Positions 9,802 to 19,879 are shown, numbered from the stretch's first letter. The stretch is DNA of 64,000 bases from Flammeovirgaceae bacterium (GCA_021298355.1 JAJTEH010000002.1:62001-126000), one strand, 5' to 3'. Notes: generated by a model from the letters alone, not told the origin. Numbers and translations are program-made.

Positions 9802-9835
9802 GTTCGCAATCGGACAGCTACGTTCAGTACTGAAC
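9802..9835. promoter_or_regulatory. paired palindromic activator sites (GTTCA-N4-TGAAC)
   Basis: A perfect palindrome GTTCAGTACTGAAC lies at 9822-9835. A degenerate copy, GTTCG-CAAT-CGGAC, lies at 9802-9815; the two centres are exactly 20 bases apart, about two helical turns. The same GTTCA-N4-TGAAC appears at 12048-12061. Placement between the NtrC-like regulator and hlyD suggests upstream activator sites for that regulator. Confidence 0.65.
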
Positions 9836-9888
9836 TTCAAATGTCTACCCTAAACATCGATTTTAAGCTAAAAATAAAGATTATGCCT

Positions 9889-9903
9889 TGGCACATTTCT
9901 TGG
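9889..9903 (+). promoter_or_regulatory. sigma-54-like promoter of hlyD operon
   Basis: TGGCAC-ATTTC-TTGG matches the -24/-12 consensus TGGCAC-N5-TTGC with one change in the -12 element. It lies 66 bases before the hlyD ATG and about 54 bases after the palindrome at 9822-9835, a normal layout for an NtrC-type activated promoter. Confidence 0.6.
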
Positions 9904-9969
9904 CTAGAGGCAATAAGAATCTAAACGAAGAATTTTCTGCGATTTAGGTTTTACCACTAACTCAGTACA

Positions 9970-11217
9970 ATGGACAAACAGATTAAAAAGAAGAACTGGA
10001 CTTTTAAAAAAATAGCCACCTATGGAGGCGGTGTATTACTGGTTACACTCGTTATCTATCAATTAGGTTTTGGAGATAGAAGATCGAAGTTGAAAATTGA
10101 TAAAGAAAAAATTACGATCTCTACTGTTAGTCGTGGTGTATTTCAGGAATTTATTCCGAACACTGGCACTGTTGAGCCGAGCAGAACAGTTTACTTAGAT
10201 GCCATTGAAGGCGGTAATATTAAAAGAATGGTTGCAGAAAGCGGAGCTATGTTAAAGAAAGGCGATGTTATAATGGAACTAACCAATCTGAATCGCGAGT
10301 TGAGTGTGTTGCAACAAGAAGCACAGCTAAACGAGAGTATAAACCGTACACGAGATACTCGTTTGGGAATTACCCGAAATGATTTGGAACAAAGACAAAC
10401 CTTAGCTTTAATTGATAACCAACTCGCTATTTTAGAACCACAATACAAAAGACAAAAACAGTTGTTCGAAAAAAAGCTAATCAGCAAACAAGATTTCGAG
10501 AGAACAGAAGCCGATTACAAATACAATTTGGAAAGACGCAAAATAACGTATGAGGTATATAAAAATGATTCGATAGATAGAATTCGGCAGCTGCGCGAAA
10601 TAAGTGTAGCAGAAAAACGCATGAGCTTAAACTTAGAAGGAGTAGGAAAAATTTTAGATAATTTGGTGATACGCGCTCCCATTGATGGACAACTATCAAG
10701 ACCACAACTTGAAGTAGGACAAGCCATTAACACCGGGCAGCGACTTGGCCAAATTGATATCGTTGGTTCATACAAAGTAAGAGTTCCTATAGATGAATTG
10801 TATTTGCCTAGAATTACACAAGGCTTACACGCCACCACCAATTTTAATAATAAAGATTACGAATTAGAAATCACCTACATTTATCCTACAATTTCAGGAG
10901 GAAGATTTGAGGTTGATATGAAATTTGTTGGTGAAACACCCTCAGGTATACGAAGAGGACAATCACTTCGATTAAGAATAGAATTGGGTTTATCATCTGA
11001 AGAACTGTTGCTACCTGTAGGTGGTTTTTATAAAGATACTGGCGGAAACTGGGTATATGTATTAGAAGAAGATGGCAAAGCTGTAAAACGAAACATTAGG
11101 TTAGGCCGTAAAAACACAGAACATTTCGAAGTATTAGAAGGATTAAAACCAGGAGACAGAGTAATTACATCCTCATACGAAAATTTTGGCGACAACGAAG
11201 TATTAGTTCTAAATTAG
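9970..11217 (+). CDS. HlyD/MacA-like periplasmic adaptor protein
   Basis: A 415-residue membrane-fusion protein: an N-terminal inner-membrane anchor (about residues 15-33), a split biotinyl-lipoyl-like domain (TGTVEPSRTVYLDAIEGGNI and VIRAPIDGQLSR), a long alpha-helical hairpin between them (roughly residues 110-215, with a QLFEKKLISKQDFERTEADY turn) and a C-terminal membrane-proximal domain (EVLEGLKPGDRVITS). It should link the ATPase/permease complex encoded downstream to an outer-membrane channel, which is not encoded here. It is the first gene behind the sigma-54-like promoter. Confidence 0.93.
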   Translation: MDKQIKKKNWTFKKIATYGGGVLLVTLVIYQLGFGDRRSKLKIDKEKITISTVSRGVFQEFIPNTGTVEPSRTVYLDAIEGGNIKRMVAESGAMLKKGDVIMELTNLNRELSVLQQEAQLNESINRTRDTRLGITRNDLEQRQTLALIDNQLAILEPQYKRQKQLFEKKLISKQDFERTEADYKYNLERRKITYEVYKNDSIDRIRQLREISVAEKRMSLNLEGVGKILDNLVIRAPIDGQLSRPQLEVGQAINTGQRLGQIDIVGSYKVRVPIDELYLPRITQGLHATTNFNNKDYELEITYIYPTISGGRFEVDMKFVGETPSGIRRGQSLRLRIELGLSSEELLLPVGGFYKDTGGNWVYVLEEDGKAVKRNIRLGRKNTEHFEVLEGLKPGDRVITSSYENFGDNEVLVLN

Positions 11218-11276
11218 TAACCCAAACATTTAAATTAACGTCTTAAACATATTTCAAACACGAAACACAACAAACC

Positions 11277-11966
11277 ATGATAAAATTAAAGAACCTTGAA
11301 AAAGTTTACCAAACTGAAGAAGTAGAAACAACAGCGCTAAACAACATCAACATCGAAATTAAAGATGGCGAGTTTGTAGCCATTATGGGGCCATCGGGTT
11401 GTGGTAAATCTACCTTGTTAAATATTTTGGGATTACTGGATAATCCTTCAGGAGGAGAATATCATTTTGGCGAACACGAAGTAGCCAAATATTCTGAACG
11501 CCAACGTGCACAATTACGAAAAGGATCAATTGGCTTTGTATTTCAAAGCTTTAATTTGATTGATGAGTTAACCGTATTTGAAAATGTTGAACTTCCATTA
11601 TTGTATATGAAAGTTCCTGCAGACGAAAGAAAAAGAAGAGTAGAAGAAGTATTGGAACGCATGAACATCATGCACAGAAGAAATCACTTCCCGCAACAGC
11701 TATCGGGTGGGCAGCAGCAACGTGTGGCTATATCAAGAGCGATTGTTGCCAAACCAAAAGTAATATTAGCCGATGAACCAACCGGTAATCTTGATTCTAC
11801 CAATGGCGAAGAAGTAATGAAATTACTTTCTCAGTTAAACGAAGAAGGTACAACCATCATCATGGTAACGCACTCACCCTACGATGCTAACTACGCACAC
11901 AGAATCATTAATTTATTCGATGGTAAGGTGATTACAGAAAATGTAAAAGAGCAATTTCATATTTAA
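11277..11966 (+). CDS. ABC transporter ATPase, MacB/LolD type
   Basis: A 229-residue stand-alone ATPase. Walker A is GPSGCGKST, the Q-loop is in FVFQSFNLIDELTVFENV, the signature is LSGGQQQRVAISRA, Walker B is VILADEPTGNLDS and the switch His is in MVTHSPYDANYA. The LDELT-type Q-loop region and length place it with MacB/LolD/FtsE ATPases that power FtsX-fold permeases by mechanotransmission. It lies 59 bases after the adaptor gene and is followed by a terminator, so transcription may drop before the permeases. Confidence 0.95.
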   Translation: MIKLKNLEKVYQTEEVETTALNNINIEIKDGEFVAIMGPSGCGKSTLLNILGLLDNPSGGEYHFGEHEVAKYSERQRAQLRKGSIGFVFQSFNLIDELTVFENVELPLLYMKVPADERKRRVEEVLERMNIMHRRNHFPQQLSGGQQQRVAISRAIVAKPKVILADEPTGNLDSTNGEEVMKLLSQLNEEGTTIIMVTHSPYDANYAHRIINLFDGKVITENVKEQFHI

Positions 11967-11983
11967 CAGTTTAGTTTACAGGT

Positions 11984-12016
11984 AAAAAAAAGGAAGGCGA
12001 AAGCCTTCTTTTTTTT
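11984..12016 (+). terminator. rho-independent terminator after ATPase gene
   Basis: The stem GAAGGC-GAAA-GCCTTC is followed by a run of nine or more T and preceded by a run of A. The stable GNRA-type loop and U-tract suggest real termination 20-40 bases after the ATPase stop. Confidence 0.88.
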
Positions 12017-12047
12017 GTTCACTTTTATGGATTGCTTAAATTTTTTT

Positions 12048-12061
12048 GTTCAATTCTGAAC
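12048..12061. promoter_or_regulatory. palindromic site matching the hlyD upstream site
   Basis: GTTCAATTCTGAAC has the same half-sites and N4 spacing as 9822-9835, and is extended by one more pair on each side to TTGTTCA/TGAACAA. It lies between the terminator at 11984-12016 and the first permease gene. A TGGCAT-AAAAA-TAGT at 12114-12128 is a poor sigma-54-like match downstream, so the matching promoter is less certain here than at hlyD. Confidence 0.55.
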
Positions 12062-12189
12062 AATCTTTTTTTCTTACCTACTGAATAAACTTAAATAACC
12101 TATTTTTTAACAATGGCATAAAAATAGTGTGAACGATGCAACCTAAGTTTAAAAGTTGAGTCTTAAGTATATAATAAATCAAACCTCTC

Positions 12190-14571
12190 ATGATTAAAAA
12201 CTACTTGCTGATTACGTTACGCCATTTGGCGAAAAACAAAATCTTCATCACCATCAACGTTTTAGGTTTGGCCATATCTATTGCTTGTTGCGTTGTGGCC
12301 TATTTTAACTACGATTTTAATGCAGCATTTGATAGTCATCATAAAAATGCTAACACTATCTATCGTGTAAATTCAATAAGAGAATTTCAAAACAACCAAA
12401 CAAAGTTTGGCTTTACACCGGTTGGTTTAGGAAATGTAGTTAGGCAAAATGTTGCTGATGTAGATGCAGTGGTGAGGTACAATCCATCGTGGGTTACAAA
12501 CTTACGAAAGGGGGATGATGTTTTTTTTGCAAGTCTTGTATTCGTAGATACTCCTTACTTCGATTTGTTTTCTTATGAATTTTTATATGGTAATGGAGAA
12601 CTAAAAGATAAAAAGCAAATTTTTATAAGCGATGAATTAGCGAAAAAATTATTTGATACAGAAGAGGCGCTGGGCAAAACAGTAACTCAACAATTAGATA
12701 GTGGAAAGGTAAAAGAGTATTTTGTAAGCGGTGTATTTAAAAAGCAACCTTCTAACTCTAGTTTTTCTCATGATGCCATAGCACATACCGATAACTTTTT
12801 CGAGTTGAATAAGGAAATAGACGAAAACAGTTGGCGCTTCAGAAGTACTCTTTTTGTGCAAGTTAAAAACCCGCAGCGCATTCCGGAAATAGAAAAGCAA
12901 CTGCTTGCCTATACAGAAAACAACAACAAAATAAGAGAAGACTTCATCATCAAAAAATTTGAACTCGAAATTTTCGAGGGTATGGCCACACGAGATTCGT
13001 ACAATGAAGTAAACGGAACGTGGACGCGCTCGGCCTCTCCGTTAGCAGCTGTAGTGGGCATTGCAGTAATGGCCATTCTAGTGTTGTTGATTGCTTGTTT
13101 TAACTTAACAAATACATCCATTGCTATCTCCAGCAGAAGATTAAAAGAAATAGGAGTAAGGAAAGTGATGGGTAGTACGCGCACGCATCTTATCTTTCAA
13201 TTTATTGGAGAAACGATGTTAATTTGTTTGCTCGCTTTAGTAGTGGGAGTATTGTTAGGTGAATTTGTTTTGATCCCTGCCTTTAATGCGTTGTGGCCGG
13301 ATTTAAAAATTGTTACAGATTATTTCGGTAGGCCAAACTTTTTATACTTCATGGTTGGCACATTGTTGTTTACCGGATTATTAGCCGGAAGTTACCCGGC
13401 ATTCTACATTAGTAAATTTCAACCAACAAGTATTTTAAAAGGAAAATTAAAATTTGGTGGCACCAATGGTTTTACCAGGGTTTTATTAACCCTTCAATTT
13501 GCTATTTCTCTGATAGGTATTGTATGCAGTTTGGCTTTTTACGACAACGCCAACTATCAAAAAAGTATCGACATAGGTATGGATCAAAAAGGTGTAGCCT
13601 TCACTTATGTAAACAACCGATCTGAATACGAAACTTTTAAAAATGAATTAGCCCAAAATCCGGATGTTCTTTCCATTTGTGGTTCACCCAATCATTTTTA
13701 CTCAAGTTCTTTTAACGATCCTATAATAGCAGATGAAAAGGAAATTGAAGTTGATATACTCGACATTGGCGATGATTACATTAAAACTGTAGGGTTAAAA
13801 ATTTTACAAGGAAGAGATTTTGTAAACGATTCTGAAACAGATAGAAAAGAGAGTGTAATCATCACCGAAAATCTGGCCGAGAAATTTGGTTGGGATAAAC
13901 CATTAGGAAAAGAAATTATTTGGGCAGATACCAATAAGTATTATGTAATAGGTGTAGTTAAAAACATATACAACAATGGTTTGTGGGATGAGATGGATCC
14001 CGTTATGTTGCGGTATGCAAAGAAAGATCAGGTTTCACACATATTGGCCAGCACAACACCTGATAAAGCTTTAGATCTTAAGAAAGAGATGGAAAATATT
14101 TACAAAAAATTATTTCCTGATCGTGTTGCCAATGTTAGATTCAATGACGAAAACATGATTGAAGCAAACACTGTAAATAACAACATTGTAAAAATGTTTA
14201 TATTTCTTGGTTTAGTTGCTTTAATCTTATCTACTACCGGATTATTTACCTTAGTTTCTTTAAATATAATTAAGAAGATGAAAGAAATCGGAGTAAGAAA
14301 AGTGTTGGGTGCATCATCGGCTAACATCACAAAAGTAATTAACAAAGAGTTTGTTATTATCTTAAGCATTGCCTCATTATTAGGATGTTTACTAGGAAGC
14401 TACATGGCCGAAATGCTGATGCAAAGCATTTGGGATTATTATCTGAAAGCTACGGTTTATACATTAGTCATAGCTGTAGTTGTTATGCTGTTGGCATCTG
14501 TTATTTCAATTGCTTATAAAATTTTGAAAACAACAAGACTTAATCCAGCACATGTACTACGGGATGAGTGA
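12190..14571 (+). CDS. FtsX/MacB-like ABC transporter permease 1
   Basis: A 793-residue permease with the MacB-PCD/FtsX repeat layout typical of Bacteroidota. An N-terminal membrane helix (FITINVLGLAISIACCVVAY) is followed by a periplasmic MacB core, three helices around residues 285-410 (with SSRRLKEIGVRKVMGST), a second helix and periplasmic domain, and a second FtsX domain at the C-terminus (KKMKEIGVRKVLGASSANI). It likely pairs with the ATPase at 11277 and the HlyD adaptor. It has its own upstream palindrome at 12048-12061. Confidence 0.93.
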   Translation: MIKNYLLITLRHLAKNKIFITINVLGLAISIACCVVAYFNYDFNAAFDSHHKNANTIYRVNSIREFQNNQTKFGFTPVGLGNVVRQNVADVDAVVRYNPSWVTNLRKGDDVFFASLVFVDTPYFDLFSYEFLYGNGELKDKKQIFISDELAKKLFDTEEALGKTVTQQLDSGKVKEYFVSGVFKKQPSNSSFSHDAIAHTDNFFELNKEIDENSWRFRSTLFVQVKNPQRIPEIEKQLLAYTENNNKIREDFIIKKFELEIFEGMATRDSYNEVNGTWTRSASPLAAVVGIAVMAILVLLIACFNLTNTSIAISSRRLKEIGVRKVMGSTRTHLIFQFIGETMLICLLALVVGVLLGEFVLIPAFNALWPDLKIVTDYFGRPNFLYFMVGTLLFTGLLAGSYPAFYISKFQPTSILKGKLKFGGTNGFTRVLLTLQFAISLIGIVCSLAFYDNANYQKSIDIGMDQKGVAFTYVNNRSEYETFKNELAQNPDVLSICGSPNHFYSSSFNDPIIADEKEIEVDILDIGDDYIKTVGLKILQGRDFVNDSETDRKESVIITENLAEKFGWDKPLGKEIIWADTNKYYVIGVVKNIYNNGLWDEMDPVMLRYAKKDQVSHILASTTPDKALDLKKEMENIYKKLFPDRVANVRFNDENMIEANTVNNNIVKMFIFLGLVALILSTTGLFTLVSLNIIKKMKEIGVRKVLGASSANITKVINKEFVIILSIASLLGCLLGSYMAEMLMQSIWDYYLKATVYTLVIAVVVMLLASVISIAYKILKTTRLNPAHVLRDE

Positions 14572-14664
14572 TAAGAACTAGTTCATCTCGTATGATTTTG
14601 CTTAATCGTATATCAGGTACTGTAACTTACATAGCACCAACAGCGTCTAAAAAACTAAAACGGT

Positions 14665-17085
14665 ATGCTGTATAATTATGTAAAGATTGCCATTCGTACT
14701 ATTAGTAAGCACAGAGTGTTTTCGTTCATCAACATTGTTGGTCTGTCGATGGCTATGTCGGCTTGTATGGCTATCATTATGCTTGTGGCCGATCAGATGG
14801 AGTTAGATAGATTCAATACTCAAGCCGCATCTATTTTTAGAGTTAACACATCACCTGTTTTTTACGAAAATGGCCATGCATACCCCGGTAGCGAAGTAGC
14901 AACTACTACCTTGCCTTTACGCGATGAACTTGTTGATCATTACACAGGTGTTGAACAGGCAGTGCGTTTTGTACGAGGTTTCGGAAATTTCTGGTTGCAA
15001 ATAGAACCGAATTACGATGTAAACATTCCTGTTAGTGGCTTATTTGCCGACCCTGAAGTATTTCAGGTATTTCAGTATGAATTAGAATATGGAGATTCCA
15101 AAACAGCTTTGATAGATCCTTATTCTGTTGTTGTTACCAAGGCTACTGCACGTAAACTTTTTAAACAGGATAATCCGATTGGTGAAACAATTAAAGTAGG
15201 TAAACTCGGAAACTATACAGTTACCGGTGTTTTAAAAGACAACGGAAACAGATCGCACATTGTTGCCGATGCCTTTGCCAGCATTGCTACCATTGAGAGT
15301 TTAGCCAAACAAGGCGTACTTGGAAACGATCTTTCTAATTGGCAAAATTTTACGGCAGGTTGGGTATATGTAAAACTAAAAGAGGGCTTTACTGAAATAG
15401 ATTTAACTAATCAGTTAAAACAAATAGAAAGTAAACATCCGAATACCAATAAAGAAAATGGCTCCGATGTACATTACTTTACACAAGGTTTGTTGGATAT
15501 TGTACCCGGCCATGTAAACAACAACGCTATTGGTCCTTTTATGCCATGGACAATCATTTACTTCTTAAGCGCAGTTGCAGGTATAATTTTAGTTACATCT
15601 TGCTTTAACTTCACCAATTTATCCATTGCACGCGCACTTACCCGAGCAAAAGAGATTGGTGTTCGTAAAACTACCGGTGCATTACGTTGGCAGTTATTTA
15701 CTCAATTTATAATGGAATCTGTATTGGTTGCATTTTTTGCATTGGCTTTAGCTATTTTGATTTTATATGCTTTGAAACCGTTAATAGAAGATTTGGCCTT
15801 TGCACGTTTTTTCCATTGGAATTTAACAGCCAACGTTTATGTATATGTAGCATTTTTTTTATTTGCATTAGGTACAGGTATACTGGCCGGTTTTTTTCCG
15901 GCAATGGTGTTGTCGGGGCTTAAGCCAATTGCCGTACTTAAAAATTTGCAAAACACAAGTTTAATGTCGCGCGTGGGGTTAAGAAAGAGCTTGTTGGTAG
16001 CACAGTTCGCGTTATCTACCATCTTTATTCTAACAGTTTTGGTTTTATATAATCAATTAAATCTCTTGTTGCACAACGACAACGGATTTTCAGTTGAAAA
16101 CAAAATTGTGATTCAAAAAGGAAATGCAAATCTTATAATACTTAAGAATGAGCTAAGCAAGCAAGCAGGCTTTACTGATATAACCCTTACTTCGCACATT
16201 CCATTAACAGGAGTTAATTATGGCGAGAACTATAGAATAAGCGATTCGCAAAACGATTGGAAATTTTTAGCAACATATTCTGCAGATGAAAACTATCAGC
16301 AAAATATGAATTTAGAACTAGTGGCAGGTCGTTTCTTTACTACAGACGAAGTAAACAAATCCATATTGGTAAATGAGGAAGCAGTAAAAGCATTTCAATT
16401 GGGTAATCCGGCAGAGGCATTAGGAAAAGTTATAAAAAGACAACACGATTCAACTGAATTTGTTGTCATCGGTGTGTTAAAAAACTACCATCACGAAATG
16501 CTAAGTCAGAAACTTCAGCCAATGGGTTTGCTCTTCGATACCACTCGCTTTAATATTTTACAGGCACGATACACAGGAAACTTTACACAAGCTAAACAAC
16601 AAGCAGCAGCAATCTGGACAAATTTATTTCCAGGTACAGTTGTAGAGGTAAAATCATTTCAGGAAGAATTAGGTATCGTTCACGAAATTATCTTCGGAAC
16701 CATATTTAAAGTGTTAGGTGCCTTAACTTTTTTTGCAGTTTTAATTTCTTGTTTAGGTTTGTTGGGTATGGCAACCTACACAGTGGAAACAAAGCGAAAA
16801 GAAATAGCCATTAGAAAAGTTTTAGGAAGTTCTTTGTTTTCTCTTCTTGTAACCTTATCTAAGGGATATGTGATACTAGTTTTGTTGGCGGTAGTCATTT
16901 CTGTACCGGCCGCTTATTTCATCAACACACTTTGGCTAGAGCAATTAACAGTACATGTTACAGTAGATAGTTATACAATTCTAACCGGTGTATTGCTTTT
17001 ACTTGCTTTGGCTTTGCTTACCATTGGTTCACAAACCTGGCAAGCAACCAGACTTAACCCTGTTGATAACTTAAAATCCGAATAG
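14665..17085 (+). CDS. FtsX/MacB-like ABC transporter permease 2
   Basis: An 806-residue paralogue of the preceding gene with the same architecture: an N-terminal helix (FSFINIVGLSMAMSACMAII), a first FtsX block (RALTRAKEIGVRKTTGALRW) and a second one near the end (VETKRKEIAIRKVLGSSLF, then LVTLSKGYVILVLLAVVI). Such permeases often act as heterodimers. It ends 8 bases before the third permease and is probably translated from the same message. The conserved Lys in LSKGYV is the residue replaced by a stop codon in permease 3. Confidence 0.93.
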   Translation: MLYNYVKIAIRTISKHRVFSFINIVGLSMAMSACMAIIMLVADQMELDRFNTQAASIFRVNTSPVFYENGHAYPGSEVATTTLPLRDELVDHYTGVEQAVRFVRGFGNFWLQIEPNYDVNIPVSGLFADPEVFQVFQYELEYGDSKTALIDPYSVVVTKATARKLFKQDNPIGETIKVGKLGNYTVTGVLKDNGNRSHIVADAFASIATIESLAKQGVLGNDLSNWQNFTAGWVYVKLKEGFTEIDLTNQLKQIESKHPNTNKENGSDVHYFTQGLLDIVPGHVNNNAIGPFMPWTIIYFLSAVAGIILVTSCFNFTNLSIARALTRAKEIGVRKTTGALRWQLFTQFIMESVLVAFFALALAILILYALKPLIEDLAFARFFHWNLTANVYVYVAFFLFALGTGILAGFFPAMVLSGLKPIAVLKNLQNTSLMSRVGLRKSLLVAQFALSTIFILTVLVLYNQLNLLLHNDNGFSVENKIVIQKGNANLIILKNELSKQAGFTDITLTSHIPLTGVNYGENYRISDSQNDWKFLATYSADENYQQNMNLELVAGRFFTTDEVNKSILVNEEAVKAFQLGNPAEALGKVIKRQHDSTEFVVIGVLKNYHHEMLSQKLQPMGLLFDTTRFNILQARYTGNFTQAKQQAAAIWTNLFPGTVVEVKSFQEELGIVHEIIFGTIFKVLGALTFFAVLISCLGLLGMATYTVETKRKEIAIRKVLGSSLFSLLVTLSKGYVILVLLAVVISVPAAYFINTLWLEQLTVHVTVDSYTILTGVLLLLALALLTIGSQTWQATRLNPVDNLKSE

Positions 17086-17093
17086 TAAGTAGT

Positions 17094-19517
17094 ATGTTTA
17101 GAAACTTCATCACTGTAGCAGTAAGAAATATGCTGAAGCATCGCTTCTTTTCTGCCATCAATTTATCTGGTTTAGTAATCGGTGTTACCTGTTGTTTATT
17201 GGTTTTCATCTATATAAAAGATGAATTATTGTACGATAGATTTCACAAAGATGCAAACCTGATTTATCGAATTGGTTTACATGGCAAAATAGCCGGACAA
17301 GAAATTTACACAAGTAACTCGAGCGCCCCGGTAGGAGAGGCCATGCAAAACGAAATACCCGGAATTTCCTCGACCGTTCGAGTATTTCCGATAATACGAG
17401 GTGTTCGGGATGGTATTGCTTTTAGGTATGAAGAAAAGATTTTTACAGAAAGTTTAGTGCATTATGCCGACTCTAATTTTTTTCAGTTTTTTAGTTTTGA
17501 ATTACTAGAAGGAGATGCCAAAACAGCTTTAAACGAGCCTTCATCTGTTGTGATAACAAAAGCATTAGCTGATAAGTATTTTAATGGCGATGCGTTAGGT
17601 AAAACATTAGTTATAGGAAGCGATCAGAATTCGTTTAAAGTAACCGGTGTAGTAAAAGAAGCTCCACAGCAATCGCATTTAAAATTTAATGCTCTACTAT
17701 CCTTCACAACCCTTACACGAAATCCTGATCAATTTTATAACGGGTGGACGGGCAATTCCATGTATACCTACGTTAAAAAAGATGAAAAAACATCTGTAGA
17801 ATCTGTTAATACAAAACTTGAAGATTTAGTAGCCAAATACGTTGGCGCAGAATTAGAACAAGGTTTGGGCGTTACGTTCGATGAGTTTAGAAAGCAAGGT
17901 GGTATTTATGCCTACTATATATATCCGATTACAGATTCCCATTTAAAAAGTGATTTTACAGATGATATAGAACCCGGTAGTGATATACGCTATGTTTATA
18001 TTTTTGCCGGAGTAGGTATTTTTATCTTGATTTTAGCGTGTATCAATTTCATGAATCTTTCTACCGCCCAATCGGCCGGAAGAGCAAAAGAAGTGGGCTT
18101 ACGAAAAACACTAGGTTCACAAAGAAACCAAATGATTGGTCAGTTTTTAGCAGAATCGTTAGTGTATGGTTTATTAGCAATTCTTGTTTCTATTCTGGTA
18201 TGTTATGCAGTATTGCCTTTCTTTAATGAATTAGCCGGAAAAAATTTACAATTCTCTTCTTTATTCGATCCTTACTTTTTTGCAGCTGCAATTGGTTTGT
18301 GGTTGTTAATTGGTTTGTTTGCCGGAAGTTACCCCGCATTCTATTTAACTTCTTTCGAAGTTGTAGAAGTACTAAAAGGAAAAGTAAGGAGCGGTATGAA
18401 GACAAAAGGTATTCGTTCTTCCTTAGTTGTATTTCAATTTGCGATATCTGTTTTTTTAATGTTGGCAACGATGGTTGTTTTTCAACAACTACAATACATG
18501 CAAAACAAAAATTTAGGCTTAGATAAAAATAATGTATTGATTATTCGGAATACGCAAGCGTTAAATGATAATCGTTTATCTTTTAAAAATGATGTAAACG
18601 GATTAGCAGGTGTTAAAGCCTCAACCTACACTAACAATACTTTTCCGGGTGTAAACAATACAACGGTATTCAGAGAAGTGGGCAACGATAAAGATTATTT
18701 ATCTAGCACGTATCGGGCTGATTACGATCATCTTCAGGTATTAAAAATGAATTTGCTAGCAGGAAGATTTTTCTCAGAAGATTTTCCGGTTGATACCGCA
18801 TCGTGTATCATGAATGAAGCAGCCGTAAAAGAATTTGGCTGGCAAGATGCAATAGGGAAACAAATACTTGATTTCAATGGCCCTTCTCCAAAAACATTAA
18901 CAGTGGTGGGTGTAGTGCAAGATTTCAACTTTGAATCGCTAAAAGCTAAGGTAAGACCAATGGTTATTCAACTTACTAAACAATCATCTAATTTAATGAT
19001 CAGGTATGAAGGCAACCCGAACGATATGGTTAAAACATTAGAAGATAAGTGGAAGAAATTAGCGCCAACTTCACCGTTTGAGTATTCTTTTTTAGATCAA
19101 AATTTTGATACATTATTCAGAGCTGAAGTAAAACTGAGATCTTTATTCGCAGTGTTTTCAGGGTTAGCCATAGCCATAGCGTGTTTAGGTTTGTTTGCAC
19201 TTGCCGCATTTACTACGGAACAACGCACAAAAGAAATTGGCATCAGAAAAGCACTGGGGGCTTCGGTTTCAAACTTATCCATGTTGTTATCTTAGGAGTT
19301 TGTTGTGTTAGTAGTAATTGCCATTGTGCCGGCTTGTATAGCAGGTTATTTTGTAGCCAATTGGTGGTTAGCAGATTTTCCGTATAGAATAGAGATAAGC
19401 CCGCTAATGTTTGTGTGGGTTTCGGTAACAGCTATAGCAATAGCTTGGATCACAGTTAGTTATCAGGCAATAAAGGCAGCAATTACCAAACCGGTGCAAT
19501 CGCTTAGGCACGAGTAA
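17094..19517 (+). pseudogene. FtsX/MacB-like permease 3, interrupted by an in-frame TAG
   Basis: The frame from 17094 runs to a TAG at 19293-19295 (733 residues), then continues open in the same frame to a TAA at 19515-19517. Read through, the product would be 807 residues, the same length as its neighbours (793 and 806). The break falls at LSMLLS-stop-EFVVLVVIAIV; permease 1 has KVINKEFVIIL and permease 2 has TLSKGYVILVL there, so a Lys codon (AAG) appears to have become TAG. The lost part is the last two membrane helices of the second FtsX domain, without which folding is unlikely. It may be a recent inactivating mutation, a sequencing error, or amber readthrough; a TTG or GTG restart at 19305 would make only a fragment. 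Confidence 0.85.
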
Positions 19518-19597
19518 CTCCAATGTTAAGTTTTTTACAGCACTAGGTTTTTTCGAAATTACCTTTCTATCTTGGCAACCCAAACAGGAATTTAACT

Positions 19598-19879
19598 ATG
19601 AAAAAATTGAGTGTCCATAAAAAAGAGATAAGCGCCAATTTGGCGAAAGCGGTAGAGCAGGCTATTCAGGCTATCGATAATGTTAAGCAAGGCAAGAAGT
19701 TAAAAAAACTTGTACAGCGAAGCTCAAAGAAAATTGCTGAAAAAATTGCCGAACAATTAAAGAAAGAGCAAAAGAAACAAAAGCAAACAGAGAAGTCGCT
19801 TGCTAAAATGGAAAAAGCCTTAGGTGGTGAAGCAGGAAAAAAGAAGAAAGCAAAAACAGAAAAAAAGAAAGACGCCTAG
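19598..19879 (+). CDS. small lysine-rich coiled-coil protein, unknown
   Basis: A 93-residue protein, about one third lysine, with an amphipathic helical body (ISANLAKAVEQAIQAIDNV, KKIAEKIAEQLKKEQKKQ) and a KKKKAKTEKKKDA tail. There is no signal peptide. The composition suggests binding to nucleic acid or another acidic partner, but no family is recognised. The stop codon lies in the loop of the terminator at 19868-19892, tail to tail with the lycopene cyclase gene. Confidence 0.75.
   Translation: MKKLSVHKKEISANLAKAVEQAIQAIDNVKQGKKLKKLVQRSSKKIAEKIAEQLKKEQKKQKQTEKSLAKMEKALGGEAGKKKKAKTEKKKDA

Noticed and set aside
12114-12128. TGGCAT-AAAAA-TAGT as a second sigma-54 promoter
   Set aside because: The -12 element does not match TTGC; only the -24 half resembles the consensus, so it was not listed as a promoter.
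14575-14584. GAACTAGTTC palindrome after the first permease
   Set aside because: The half-sites are in the opposite arrangement (GAAC...GTTC with a 2-base gap) to the GTTCA-N4-TGAAC sites, so it is not counted as another copy.
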